Positions 11,499 through 22,147 of a stretch of 64,000 bases of DNA are shown here, piece after piece; position 1 is the stretch's first letter; each line of letters starts with the position of its first letter. The stretch is from the NCBI GenBank assembly GCA_003013855.2, contig PVNU02000424.1, forward strand, positions 2,356,001 to 2,420,000, written 5' to 3'. The DNA comes from Liriodendron chinense (Eukaryota > Streptophyta > Magnoliopsida > Magnoliales > Magnoliaceae). The position numbers and the translations under genes are program-made. The notes under the pieces were generated by a model, which searched no databases, was not told the DNA's origin, and saw only the letters and a list, made by a program, of their open reading frames with translations.

Positions 11499-13741
11499 TG
11501 TTAGAACTAGAAAAATGAACTCCAAAAGGGGCATTTTCCTTGAAATGTGGTGTTTTGTTGCTCTGGGGTTCTGAATAATGGAAACATCATAAACAATCAC
11601 AAGCATTCATAAAAGTACACAAGGAGAGATATCGCAAGGTGAATTTTATTCCAGAGATCCTGAGATCTTGTACATTCCAGGCCGTGATCTGGCACGAGCC
11701 CTTAATTACATCGAATGATCGATGACCCTTGATTAAAAGGCAAAAGACTAGTCAGCAGGGACTATGGTCTGAGAGTTTGTGGTCATAGAGACCTGTATTT
11801 GTTTTGTTATGGACCGAACCATCTTTGTATTAGTCAGATGTCTATGTCCCATGTTTTGGCCGGAGATCCGGGCTGAGACTATCAGGGTTTATGACTGAGA
11901 AGGACGACTCTGGGCCTGCGCCTGTCAATGTATGGACAGGTGACCTTGGGAAGTCCACTCTGCAGTTGTGTATACCTGCGTAGCCCAACCGACGGATGCC
12001 GTTTTTAATGGGTAGGGCATCGACTGTTGTGTTGTGGCAGTTCATAACAATTGTTTTGTAGTGAATTGAAACTCTTTGGTATGGTTTATCGTGATAACCA
12101 TAGTCCCGTTTGTCTAGCGTTCGACTCAAATCGGATCACATCTTTACAGTAAATATAAATAATGACATGTTTGCATAGTTCTGGATGCTGGCGGCGTCTC
12201 TTTCGAGAAGTCGTTTCGTTCATCGTGTCGAATCAGATTGAACTTTGAAGATGCGCAATTTTGCTCATTTAGAGATCCTGAAACTGTCCATTTGACCATT
12301 CCATTGCTTCCGGAACGCTCGAAATACCCAAAATAGGCTCAAGTGGCACTTGAAAACACTTAAAATTGAGTCCGGTGCACCCATGAACATGTTATGGAAT
12401 TGGCTGATTTTTTGGGTGCGTGGGACATAATTTATGGGTGCGTGGGAGTCCAACGCACCTTGAAAATACATGTCTGAATTATATTGATTTTACGGATGCG
12501 TGGGGTAATTTTTCGGGTGCGTTGGGATCCAATGCACCCTGAAAATACAAATCCGCTTTTTGTTGAATTTTCGGGTGCGTCAAGCTATTTTTGGGTGCGT
12601 AGGAGTCCAATACATCCTGAAAATACAAGTCTGCTTTTTGTTGAATTTTCGGATGCGTCAAGCTATTTTCAGGTGCGTGGGAGTCCAATGCACCCTGAAA
12701 ATACATATCTGAATTATGTTGAATTTTCGGGTGCGTCAAGCTATTTTCGGGTCCGTGCTCACACTTATGATTTTTTTATAATCTGGACCTGTGGTGGTGT
12801 TGGTCAGAGTGACCTTCCGGTGGAAGATGCCGGCGATCGGAAAAGAATTCCGGTCACCGGGAAAGTTTTTTGGCTGTCGGAAAGGGATTCCGGTGAGGGT
12901 TTCCGGTGACAAATCCCAGATACTCAGGGGATAATGGCTCTCTCTCTCTCTCTCTCTTAATCTCTTAATCTCTCCAATGAATAGTGGGAGGGGGTAGTTA
13001 TACCCGAGAATACCGGACAGCGACCAATGAGGAGCTGCCACGTATGACGCACCCCAAATATCCCTCGACGCACCCTTAAATGGACGCGTGGGAGCTCTGA
13101 CGCACCCCGAAATGGGATTTTGAGATGTGCTGATTTTATGGGTGCGTCGAGCTATTTTTGGGTGCGTTGAGGTATAATGCATCCAAAAAATGCAACGCTG
13201 GTCCTTGGTGATTTTATGGGTGCGTTGGGCTATTTTTTTTTGACGCGTTGGGCAATTTTAGGGTGCGTTGCAGTCCAATACACCCTGAAATTGCAGTTCC
13301 GTATTTTCTGAATTTATGGACGTGTCGAAGGTATTTTTAGGGTGCGTCAAGCCATTTTTTGGATGCGTCAGAGGTAAAAAAACATCCTGAAACACTTCTT
13401 ACATTTTCAAGAATTTAAGGGTGCATTGGGCTGAATAAATGGGTGCGCTTGACGTACTCGTGTCTTGTAAAATTGGGTTTTGTGAAACGGAGGTCTCGTG
13501 GGGCCCGTTTCTCGGCGAATCGCCATGCACTGCTTATCATAATTCATGAAGACCGTGTCTGCTTGATTCTAGGCGGTTTTGATCACGGTGATCCGTGGGG
13601 CCCACCGGAGAAAATGGCTAAGTACTGGATCCTTTGCAAATCTGGGTATTTGGGTGCGTCGGGTAGTATTTTGTGGGATTTTCTCGAAGCACGTGCCCAA
13701 TTGATTTGTTTTAGAGGGTACTGACTTTTGGGACCCCAACA
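11499..13741 (-). repeat. 5' LTR of element G (2243 bp)
   Basis: The LTR runs from TGTTAGAACTAG at 11499 to CCCCAACA at 13741, with matching TGTT/AACA ends. The PBS lies just inside and the Athila gag sequence of Ex starts directly outside. It contains an array of GGGTGCGT palindromes (12385-13440) and a short CT microsatellite at about 12940-12957. Two AT-rich TATA candidates on the minus strand (near 12155 and near 12775) cannot be told apart by eye. Several short open frames in it are not genes. Confidence 0.85.
12385..13440 (-). repeat. Array of GGGTGCGT/ATGCACCC palindromes in the LTR of G
   Basis: At least six units share the pattern GGGTGCGTTGG, then about five bases, then CCAATGCACCC, giving a near-perfect inverted repeat of about 24 bp. 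Examples lie near 12405-12460, 12515-12545, 12590-12620, 12672-12700, 13140-13165 and 13261-13290. Single half sites (GGGTGCGTCAAGC) are mixed in. The arms vary by one or two bases, but the arm-loop-arm form persists while flanking bases differ. The array is in U3, which points to a regulatory or hairpin-RNA role; this is inference. Confidence 0.65.
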
Positions 13742-14077
13742 TTGAGTACTCGCTCTTGCAGGTTACAAGTAATCACTTAGAGTTCTAGGTCGATGAACAT
13801 TCTCAACCTCATTATCTCCTGTTTCAGTTTGGTTTTGGCCCAGATTTTGATTGGGCCTTGGATCGAGTTGATTTTCAGTCATACTTTTAGAAAAATTTTG
13901 GGAATCTAAACGTTTCTTAGCATGAGGTTCCTTATCATTCCCCTCAACAATCCCTCCTTCACTAATTAGTCGGTTATTAGAATCCCGAACCCAATGTGGC
14001 ATGCAAATCTCAAAAAAATTAAAAGAAAAAGAGTTGGAAAAACCTGATTGAAGTGACTACTTCGACTCCTAAAATCT
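13742..14077 (-). mobile_element. Element Ex: fragment of an Athila element (leader and gag start)
   Basis: On the minus strand the frame 13763-14002 begins MPHWVRDSNNRLISEGGIVE, the same start as the gag of element F. It ends at a TAA where F has CAA, a nonsense change; homology runs on to 13744 and then stops at the LTR of G. Upstream, 14003-14077 is the Athila leader, cut by the LTR of E. So Ex is the oldest layer seen: G entered its gag and E entered its leader. The rest lies outside the window. Confidence 0.85.
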
Positions 14078-15497
14078 TGTTGAACTCTGAATTGTGCATA
14101 TTCTTACCCCAATTCATCACATATTATACATGGTTTACATGTTTAAAAGACTACTCTAATGCATATTTTGTGATTGTAGGAACGAGATGGAGATTTCATT
14201 GATTTAAGGCTAAAAAGTGCACTTTGCACACATTAAAGATCGAAGGACCAAGTGCCAAAGGATGAAAGAAAGAAGCAAGGAAGAAAGAGAAGGAACGAAG
14301 AGGAAGTGCAGAAAAGAAAGCACTGTAGACCGGTCAGCGGACCGGTCGGCCAAGGCACACGACTGGTCGCCCGACCGGTAGGCACTTCAACAGAGACCCC
14401 ACCATGTTGCAAAACTCATTGGATTAAGAATGACTAGTCGTCAGACCGGTCGATAGACCGATCGAGCACTCAACAGGGGAGGATGGAAATTTCAGAAACT
14501 CTCTGGACTATTTTTGACGTTTTACGACTATTCGTCCATGAGCTCAGACCGGTCGTCTATAGGCTCAGACAGGTCGTCTGACCAGTCGATTACGTAACAG
14601 AGCTTGTTCTACAAGCTCCGATTTTCTCTGCGCAATTGTGTGATTTCTTGCGCAATCTGGAATCTTCCACATCAATCTATAAAAGGGCACCTAGGGCCTC
14701 GTCTAAACTCATCCTAGAAGAGGTTAGAGGTAGTGGGAAGTGAAGGAGAGCACCGTGGAGCATCCGCAACTCTGTCGATTCTGGTTTTCCTAGTTTTTCA
14801 TGCCTTTATTTAGTTTTTCTTTTGATTCTAGTTGTAGTATGACAATGCTCGGCTAGAACCTCTCAGCTAAGGCTGAGAGGTGAAGCTTGTAGCTAATTTC
14901 ATGTTTAATTTAGTTTGATTCAAGTACCTTTACTTCAAGTTTGGATTTTGAATGTTCTAGTTTGAATAAAGTTGATATTTTTAGAAATTTTATGAGAGTT
15001 CATGTGCTTCGGACATGAGTTCCTTGTAATTCTTTGAGATTATCATGTTTGGCTTTATTAGATTTGAATTATGGTAACCCTTGAGCATGCCATTGTCCAT
15101 AAGCATGGCTGCTACTCCGAAGGCTATAATTTTGAATGCTATGTGCTTAATTAGAACTAGAACTTAATTTTCTGACTTAAGTGGGATTGTTTATGCTTTA
15201 ATGCTTTATCTTCCAACTAGATAAGAGATAGACCTTCGAATCTAGTTTTGTTTCATGCTTGGATGAATGAATTAACATGGATTGCTACAAGTGGATCCTT
15301 AATGCCTTAGTTTTCTGTATTATTCTCATATTTTCTTAAAGTACTGTTTAGTCTAGTTTTCATAATTAAAATTCCAGATTACTCAAATCCAAGTTGTTGG
15401 AAGCATTTAGAACTATTTACATAGTTCCCTGTGGATCGACTTCGGTCTTACCAAGATTATTACTACATCGCAGCCTTGCACTTGAGGCGAGCGAACA
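14078..15497 (+). repeat. 5' LTR of element E (1420 bp)
   Basis: It starts TGTTGAACTC and ends GCGAACA, as in the LTR of F (TGTTGAGCTC ... GCGAACA). The first 100 bp and the last 80 bp align well with F; the middle has diverged. A TATA box, TATAAAAG, lies at 14678-14685. Degenerate GACCGGTC palindromes lie upstream of it. A run of AT-rich sequence follows in the transcribed part. Confidence 0.87.
14329..14590 (+). promoter_or_regulatory. Degenerate GACCGGTC palindromes upstream of the TATA box of E
   Basis: AGACCGGTC, GGACCGGTCGG, CCCGACCGGTAGG, AGACCGGTCGAT and AGACCGGTCGTC occur within 260 bp and end about 90 bp before the TATA box at 14678. They match the half site of the palindromes in elements B and F but are less regular. 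A site for a host transcription factor is possible; no binding data can be read from sequence. Confidence 0.6.
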
Positions 15498-15503
15498 AGT
15501 TTT

Positions 15504-15521
15504 TGGCGCCATTGTCGGGAA
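15504..15521 (+). promoter_or_regulatory. Primer binding site of element E, tRNA-Asp type
   Basis: TGGCGCCATTGTCGGGAA follows the LTR by six bases and differs by few bases from the Athila PBS in F. It confirms plus orientation. The leader 15522-15758 after it has no gene. Confidence 0.85.
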
Positions 15522-15758
15522 ACTTAGATAAACGGTTCTAGATTGTTTTAGTGGCTATAGAAGTAGAAGTAGATAGGTTTTTCTGATTTTCTAGGACTAA
15601 CAACTTGTTTTGTTTTGTAGAAACTCGTCCATAGTTCAAGCGAATCGGGTAATATCCTTATAACTTCGCACTTTTTAAAGATTTTTTTAGATTTTTAGAT
15701 TTTTATTAATTTCTGTTTTAGGACTTAGGATTGGTTTAGATTTTGGATTGTGTGGTTT

Positions 15759-18700
15759 ATGTCCCGTTGGGAACGTGACCACAACAATCATCTCCAAACC
15801 GAAGGTGGTTTAGTTGGACCACTCTCCGTTCATAGACGAGTCCGAAAGTTTGTAAAACATCGTGAAAATTTGAAAAGTATGGATCAAATTCTATTAGGGA
15901 ATCCTCCCCACCCTACTCCAACCACAAATGTAAATCATGAAGGAGTAGGAGAGAATGTGGTGCACAATGCTCCTCCAATGAGAGCTCTACGTGATTATCT
16001 ACAACCAGCTCGAGCTACCACACCTTCATGCATGTTTTTCCCAAACAATGCCGGAACAATTGATATTAAGCCGAGGGTAATTCAACTTTTGCCTAAGTTC
16101 CATGGGCTAGATTCCGAAAGCCCATATCTACATTTGAAGGAATTTGACGAGGTGGTTGCTACTTTGTAATATAATAATGTATCGGAAGATGTAGTGAAAT
16201 TAAAATTATTCCCCTTCTCTTTGAAAGAAAGAGGCAAAACATGGCTTCACTCTCTTAGACCAAGATCGATTGGGGCATGGACTGAGATGACTCGGGAGTT
16301 TTTGAAAAATTCTTCCCGGCTCATAAAACAAATACCCTTCGACGTGCTATCATGAATTTTTCTGTTAAAGAGAGTGGAATGTTCTTTCAAAATTGGGAGA
16401 GATACAAAGACCTCCTACTTGCTTATCCACATCATGACTATGAAATTTGGCGAATCATAAGCTTCTTTTATGAAGGATTGAACTCAAACATGTGCCAATT
16501 TGTAGAAACGATATGTAACGGCGAGTTCATGAGCAAAGATCCCGAGGATGCTTGGAGTTACTTAGATATGTTGGTTAATAATGCCCAATCTTGGGATACC
16601 TCAGAAAAATCTAGTAACCTCAAACCTCCTCAACATAAGGAGAAAGGAGGGATTTACATCCTCAAGGAGGAAGATGATGTTAATGCAAGGCTAGCCAACC
16701 TCACGAGAAAAGTCGAGGCCATGGAACTTAGCAAGAGTGAAATTACAAAACCACTGAAGCTATTGAGAACATATGTAGAATTTGTGCCACTAATATACAT
16801 GCTACGGAAGATTGTCCTACAATTCCTGCGTTTCAAGAGGTATTACAAGAACAAGCAAACGCCACATATGGTTATCAATGGCCTTTCAATGGACCGGTAG
16901 GTAACACGTGTAACTCTACTTGGAAGAATCATCCTAACTTTAGTTGGAGAAATGGTCCTATGGCCAATCCTACCAACTCTCAAGGAGGGCCACCCATGCA
17001 AAACATGGCCCAACCTCAATTCTCAATGGAGGATACCCTAAAGGTGTTTATGCAAGGGTAAATGTAAATAAACCAAACAAATCAGCAAATGTTTTAAGAG
17101 CTTAAAGTCTTTGTTGATGAGATCAAGAGACGCTTGAATGCTAGGGAAGGGACCTTTCCGGCCCCACCTCAGCCTAATCCAAAGCAAGTACATGAAGTAA
17201 GCATCCCTAATCTTCCCAACCAACATGTGGAGCAAGCAAAATCCATCACCACTCTTAGAATTGGTAAATAAATTGATAAATCTATTCCGATGAAGGCCGA
17301 CAAGCCTAATGATCTGATAAATTCTGAGAATGAGGATGGATCTAATTCAGTCCCACAAGAAACGGAACCCGTTTACAAGCCCGTAGCACCATTTCCTTCG
17401 AGATTGATTTCTCCAAAATCTCTTCAAACTCTTATGGCATTTTAGAGACTTTCAGACAAGTCAAGATCAACATTCCATTGCTTGACGCTATTAAACAAAT
17501 CTTGTCCTATGCCAAGTTTCTAAAGGACTTATGCACAACTAAACGCAAATACAATGTGCAACAAAAGGCCTTCTTAAATGAGCAAGTGAGTGCCATTCTC
17601 ACTTAAAAGACCCCTCAAAATTTAAAGATCCCAGTAGTCCCACAATTTCATGCATCATTGGTGACTACCAGATTGAACGTGCATTGCTAGACTTGGGGGA
17701 AAGCGTAAATTTAATCTCATATTCGGTATATGAGCATTTGGGCCTTGGTGAATTAAAACCCACCAAAACCACGTTGCAACTCACTAATAGATCCATTCGT
17801 GTACCGAGAGGGATAGTTGAGGATGTCTTGGTCCAAGTTGATAAATTCTACTATCCGATGGATTTCATCGTCTTGGACACACTACTAGTTATGGATACTA
17901 GCACTCAAATACCAGTGATTTTAGGCCACCCATTCCTAGCTACATCAAACGCAATTATCAATTGCCAGAATGGAGTAATGTAATTGTCCTTCAGAAACAT
18001 GACATTGGAGGTGAATGTGTTCCATTTGGGCAAAAGGCATAGGGATGTTGATGATGACGAACTCTTCGAGGTAAACATGCTCGAATCCTTCGAAGAAGAA
18101 GAGCTCCTCCAACTTGAACCACTAGAAAGCTTAGAGACATGCTTGACACATTTTGAGGATTTCAAAGACCCTATCATAAGTGAAATTGTGCAAGCATTGA
18201 ATATTGAGAAACTGGTAATTGGTATTAGCCGATGGAGGCCCCATTTTGAAAGATTGCCACCAACCACATCAAAGTCTCTACCATCTAACATTAAACCACC
18301 GAAGCTTGACCTTAAACCTTTGCCATCCGAGCTGAAATATGTATACTTAGGTTAAGAAGAAACATTCCCAATTGTTATTGCCTCTCACCTAGGAAAATAC
18401 CAAGAGTTTAAGTTCATCGAGCTACTTAAAGAATATAGGGGTGCCATAGGATGGACAATAGCAGACCTCAAAGGGATAGATGCTTTAGTATGTACTCACC
18501 GTGTGCACCTCGAAGAGAACGCAAAAACGACTAGACAACCTCAAAGACGGTTAAATCCAAATATGATGGAGGTTGTTAAGGTCGAGGTGTTAAAGCTACT
18601 AGATTTGGGTATCATCTACCCCATCTCGGATAGCCAATGGGTGAGTCTTACCCAAGTTGTCCCTAAGAAGTCCGGTATTACCATCATAGAAAACGCCAAC

Positions 18701-19150
18701 AACGAGCTTATACCGACTAGAGTGACCACCAGTTGGCGTATGTGCATAGATTATCAGAAGTTAAACATGGTCACTAGGAAGGATCACTTCCCTCTCCCAT
18801 TCATGGATCAAATTTTGGAGAGGTTAGCGGGTCACTCCTATTATTGCTTCCTTCCGGCTATAACCAAATTGAGATAGCCCCGGAAGACCAAGAGAAGACT
18901 ACCTTTATATGCCTATTTGACACCTTCGCATACCGAAGGATGCCATTTAGACTATGTAATGCACCCGCCACATTCCAACGTTGCATGTTGAGTATTTTCT
19001 CAGACATGGTGGGTGAATTTCTTGAGGTTTTCATGGATGATTTTTCTATTTTTGGTTGTACATTTGAAGAATGCCTCGAACACTTAAAGTTGGTCTTAAC
19101 AAGGTGTGAGGAAAAGAACCTTGTCTTAAATTGGGAAAAGTGCCATTTTA
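15759..19150 (+). pseudogene. Gag-pol remains of element E (Athila)
   Basis: The gag starts MSRWERDHNNHLQTEGG, parallel to MPHWARDSNNRLISEGG in F, and runs into a TAA at 16167-16169. Further pieces at 16352-16900 (gag), 17684-17983 (protease, LLDLGESVNL-like), 17984-18355 and 18503-18877 (RT start) are separated by stops and indels. In RT the bases coding for the motif with the first catalytic Asp (FLDGYSGYNQI in F) have lost about 10 bases near 18850, so the Asp is gone. The frame resumes at 18844 and reaches LNWEKCHFM, where D interrupts it. This copy is dead. Confidence 0.87.
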
Positions 19151-19374
19151 TGATGCAGACACCCCACTTTCGGCTACAATGCGAGTAGAGATAGCTGAAT
19201 GAATGGAGGACCATACCCCCAAATCCCATGTCCAAACCCAGCCAAAATCACCCTTGTAGGCCCCAATCCATAGCCCAGCTCAAGCCTGAACCTAGTCAAC
19301 TCACCCCTAAACATCAGCCCAAAAAAACCCCCATAGGAAAAACCTGTCAAAAAATCCTAAAAAAGTCAAACTTG

Positions 19375-19564
19375 GTGAGTCAACCTACTGAGTCAAATCA
19401 CCTAGTCAACCTGCTGAGTCAACCCATCGAGTCAACTCACCATGTCAATCCATCTTCCAAACCCAGTCAACTCACCGAGTTCCAAACCACAGCCTCAGAA
19501 CAGGTCCGGAACTCCGAACCTGGGGATTTTTTGCTTCAGGTTCGGAGGCCGTATCCTCCGAACC
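19375..19564 (+). promoter_or_regulatory. GAGTCAAC cluster and 10-bp hairpin upstream of the TATA box of D
   Basis: GAGTCAA-like words occur about seven times in 100 bp; TGAGTCA is the half-palindromic core bound by bZIP factors of the GCN4 type. They are followed by GGTTCGGAGG (19539-19548), a six-base loop and CCTCCGAACC (19555-19564), a perfect inverted repeat that ends 77 bp before TATAAATA. The place fits a U3 promoter; factor binding is inference. Confidence 0.55.
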
Positions 19565-19962
19565 CGAAGCAGAACCGCCGTACGGGCGGCCCCCTGAGGG
19601 CCGCCTAAACATATTTACAGCAGCTGCCACTGCTCGCTGCTATAAATACCCCCGCCCCTTCTCATTCACAACACGGAGAAAAATCCATCTCCCCTCAATC
19701 CAGCCCAAGAGCTCCGAATCCATCTTCACCCCTTTAGCCCATTCCTCCACCAAGGAGAGCCCGAGTGAGAAGAGCCTAGCCCTGGTCCAGCCCAGCCTGA
19801 CCCTGGCCTAAGTCTCCCAAGTCACCCAAGTCTTGATCTAGCCACTCGAAGTAAACCCTTGCGACACCTTCGTCATCCAGCTACCCTTTTACCAGCATCA
19901 TCTCATTCTCATTTAGCATAAGTGTAACATTTACTTTTCTTCCAACCCCCCTGCTTATCATG

Positions 19963-20248
19963 TCACTACAAGTACTTTGATCATTCAAACACACAGCACC
20001 ACATAAAGCACCTGTCAGTTCGAGTGTATGCTCTGGGCTTGCCTGTTAATGGAAACCTGCCCATCAGAAACTCTTACTGTTCAGACCTGCATTCATGCAT
20101 CAGTCACTACAAGCACTTTGATCATTCAAACACACAGCATGCATCCTGCATAAAGTACCTGTCAGTTCGAGTGTATGCTCTGGGCTTGCCTGTTAATGGA
20201 AACCTGCCCACCAGAAACTCTTACTGTTCAGACCTACATTTATGCATC
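19963..20248 (+). repeat. 141-bp tandem duplication in the LTR of D
   Basis: TCACTACAAG starts at 19963 and again at 20104. The two units share long blocks, such as GTTCGAGTGTATGCTCTGGG, with few differences and a short indel. It lies downstream of the TATA box, so it is in the transcribed part of the LTR. No coding meaning is evident. Confidence 0.85.
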
Positions 20249-20674
20249 ATATCATTCATGAGAATGTACGAGGATTAAAACAGACTTTCAAGTATTAGTT
20301 CGATTCTGTGAAGTAGAGACCGTACTTCAGTACGGGCAGTGTGTGGGGTGCTTAACCTCTTCCCACCCTGTAACCATGATCCCTTACCTCGAATCTCTGG
20401 CCGCAGATCAAAAGGAGTCATTTAGAGGAAAGAATCTTCGGATCCCCTTCTTTAATGTTTCTACGGGGTCTAGCCGACTGTAGATTCGAAGTAATTGGCT
20501 AGTGGCAACTCTGGTCTTACACAAAATCATACAGCTTAACACGACAACAGATAAAAAGCCCTCGAGAATGAGGCAAGCCAGTGGCACAAACGGCGATTCG
20601 TGCGCATGCACCCTCTTCTTTTCTGAAAGGAAGGGAGAACGTTCGGGAGAGGGGAATGGCGAGCATCCACAGAA

Positions 20675-20692
20675 TGGCGACTCCGCTGGGAA
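20675..20692 (+). promoter_or_regulatory. Primer binding site of element D, tRNA-Arg type
   Basis: TGGCGACTCCGCTGGGAA lies three bases after the LTR end. It is the PBS class used by Ogre and many other plant gypsy elements, differing by one base from the usual form. Confidence 0.88.
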
Positions 20693-20857
20693 ATATTAGT
20701 CCCACTAGTCATGATCCAACTTGAAAAACAGAATCTCTCCTGTACTTGAAAGTCATTAGTCCTCATACAATCTCATCTGCATAGCATTCTACCTAAAAAC
20801 AAAAAAATAGAAAATCTCAAAACCCAAAAAAGAGAGTAGAGTATATTCCTCACCATT

Positions 20858-21487
20858 GTGCCTCCTCGGTCTCAACGTATTCGGAAACAACTTCCTTTCT
20901 GCAGCATAATCCACACTCGGGCTCAACAAGCCATGTCCAACCACGAAGAGGAAACTCACCTCTTCCCCACTCTCAAGATGGCCGAAGCGCGACCTCCAGC
21001 GTAACAACCAATTGAGAATACGCCAATCATGTAGGAATTGGCACAAGGAATGAGAGCAATGCAAGAAATGCTCTTGCAATTCATGCAAGCACAAGCTACT
21101 GCAGCAGCCAACAATCAAGTTAGCCCGGTTTAGCAATCTCAGCAGCCATGCCAGGTCCTTCCCTCCTCCAGTTCAAATCAAGCACAACCATCGGAGTCTG
21201 CCCAGGACTGCCGACAACAGCCATCTCAGCCCTTCGCTATGGGGCATCATCCTCAGTATCTTCCTGCGATAACAAGACCATCTTAGAATGTTCTTGTCGC
21301 AGGAACTTCCAGTCAGCTTCCAGTCAATCTTGCAAACAACAATCTCAGTAGATTTCAGCATGTCCCCGCCGAGGGGACTCCTTTTCTTTCTCAGCATGTC
21401 CCCGCCGATGGGACCTTTACTCAATTTTAGCACATCCCCGCCGATGGAATTTCAATTCAATTTCCAGCAGCAGGGACAGCACTGGTG
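20858..21487 (+). pseudogene. Gag of element D, N-terminal part
   Basis: The reading frame begins near 20858 at a GTG where an ATG would be expected and has several stops. It codes a Gln/Pro-rich segment and then a short peptide repeat, H-V/I-P-A-D/E-G-T, at least three times (bases 21356-21460). The same repeat resumes beyond C at about 58845, which proves that both parts belong to one gene. Such low-complexity N-terminal parts are usual in Ogre-like gag. Confidence 0.65.
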
Positions 21488-22147
21488 TGTTGACGTCAGA
21501 TTTTGGTAACAAGTCCCTCCCAAGTTTATGCTCTTCTCGAAGTGAGCTCCCCTCCAAACCTAAAAGCCAAAGAAGAAAACTAAGGGTGGCCGGCGCTTGG
21601 CCATTGGCCCTCCGAAGCTTAAGTCAGAGGTGACTTGATAGTAAGATGAAGTGTGAAACATAGGCTTAGAGATTGTGTACCTTTATCATCTGTGGGGTCA
21701 TCTATTTATGCAGATCCGGGTGATCCATTCTGTTACGCAAGCCGTTAAGATCACTGCTGATTTCAGGGGATAAGGCACTTATCCTGTTAATCCTTAGATA
21801 AGGGGATAGCCTAACCACTCTAGACGTCTAGCTGATTACGTCTCTTGATGGAGATGTCCCATGGTTCGGAGCTACAAACAGAAACAAGCCAAAATCGGCC
21901 TATATAGGCTATTGGTACTATAAGACGAGGGACGTCCTTGCCAGAGCCCAGAGACCAGAGGCCAGGGCTGCTCACATGACGAGAGCTGGTCACATGTTCG
22001 GGAGCTGCTCTCATGTCGGGAGCTGCTCACATGTTTGAGAGCTGACCACGAGCCCAGCTGCTCGCATGTTGAGATGCGACCCCTTTCAACGACCAAGAGC
22101 CGAGCTGCTCACATGTTCGGGAGTTGCTCACATGTTCGGGAGCTACT
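21488..22147 (-). repeat. 3' LTR of element C, part left of B
   Basis: It starts TGTTGACGTCAG, matching TGTTAACGTCAG of the right LTR at 57857. A TATA-like CATAAATAG (minus strand) lies near 21703-21710. The part ends within repeats of CTGCTCACATGTTCGGGAG, where B is inserted; it continues at 54131. Confidence 0.92.
21960..22147 (-). repeat. CTCACATGT repeat array in the LTR of C (left part)
   Basis: Units of about 19-21 bp built on GAGCTGCTCACATGTTCGG follow each other with variation; the array goes on at 54126-54345. The two LTRs of C differ in length by about 170 bp, and most of the difference is in this array, so copy number changed after or during insertion. It lies upstream of the TATA-like box in element orientation. 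Confidence 0.75.

Larger units (their letters stand above)
1..13741 (-). mobile_element. Element G: Ogre/Tat-like Ty3/gypsy retrotransposon, 3' LTR outside window
   Basis: Seen: on the minus strand, in order from the right, a 2243-bp 5' LTR (11499-13741), a tRNA-Arg-type primer binding site, gag, protease, RT, RNase H with a second RNase H-like domain, and integrase. An extra gene lies on the opposite strand at 1505-3717. Known: dual RNase H domains and the TGGCGACTC-type PBS are typical of the Tat/Ogre branch. No sequence in 1-1500 matches the right LTR, so the 3' LTR must lie to the left of the window. The element is inserted in the gag of the Athila fragment Ex; the five bases after the LTR are TTGAG, the expected target duplication, whose partner is not visible. 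The coding region has several nonsense codons and frameshifts, so this copy is not autonomous. Confidence 0.88.
14078..19150 (+). mobile_element. Element E: decayed Athila-type Ty3/gypsy retrotransposon, split by D
   Basis: It has a 1420-bp 5' LTR (14078-15497), an Athila-type PBS, and gag-pol collinear with element F up to the RT, where D is inserted. The five bases before the LTR are AATCT, the likely target duplication from Ex; the other side is beyond the window. Many stops and indels, and low similarity to F in the LTR, make this one of the older insertions here. Confidence 0.88.
19151..20671 (+). repeat. 5' LTR of element D (about 1.5 kb)
   Basis: It starts within RT of E and ends at CATCCACA just before the PBS. 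A TATA box TATAAATA lies at 19641-19648. Upstream lie a cluster of GAGTCAAC words (about 19375-19480) and a perfect hairpin (19539-19564). Downstream lies a tandem duplication of 141 bp. The exact outer ends are uncertain by a few bases. Confidence 0.75.

Noticed and set aside
12479..12909. Repeat proteins on both strands in the LTR of G
   Set aside because: Both strands are open because of the palindromic GGGTGCGT units; no independent coding evidence.
19228..19608. Open frame of 126 codons in the LTR of D
   Set aside because: It is the GAGTCAAC promoter repeat and hairpin read as protein; it lies upstream of the TATA box.
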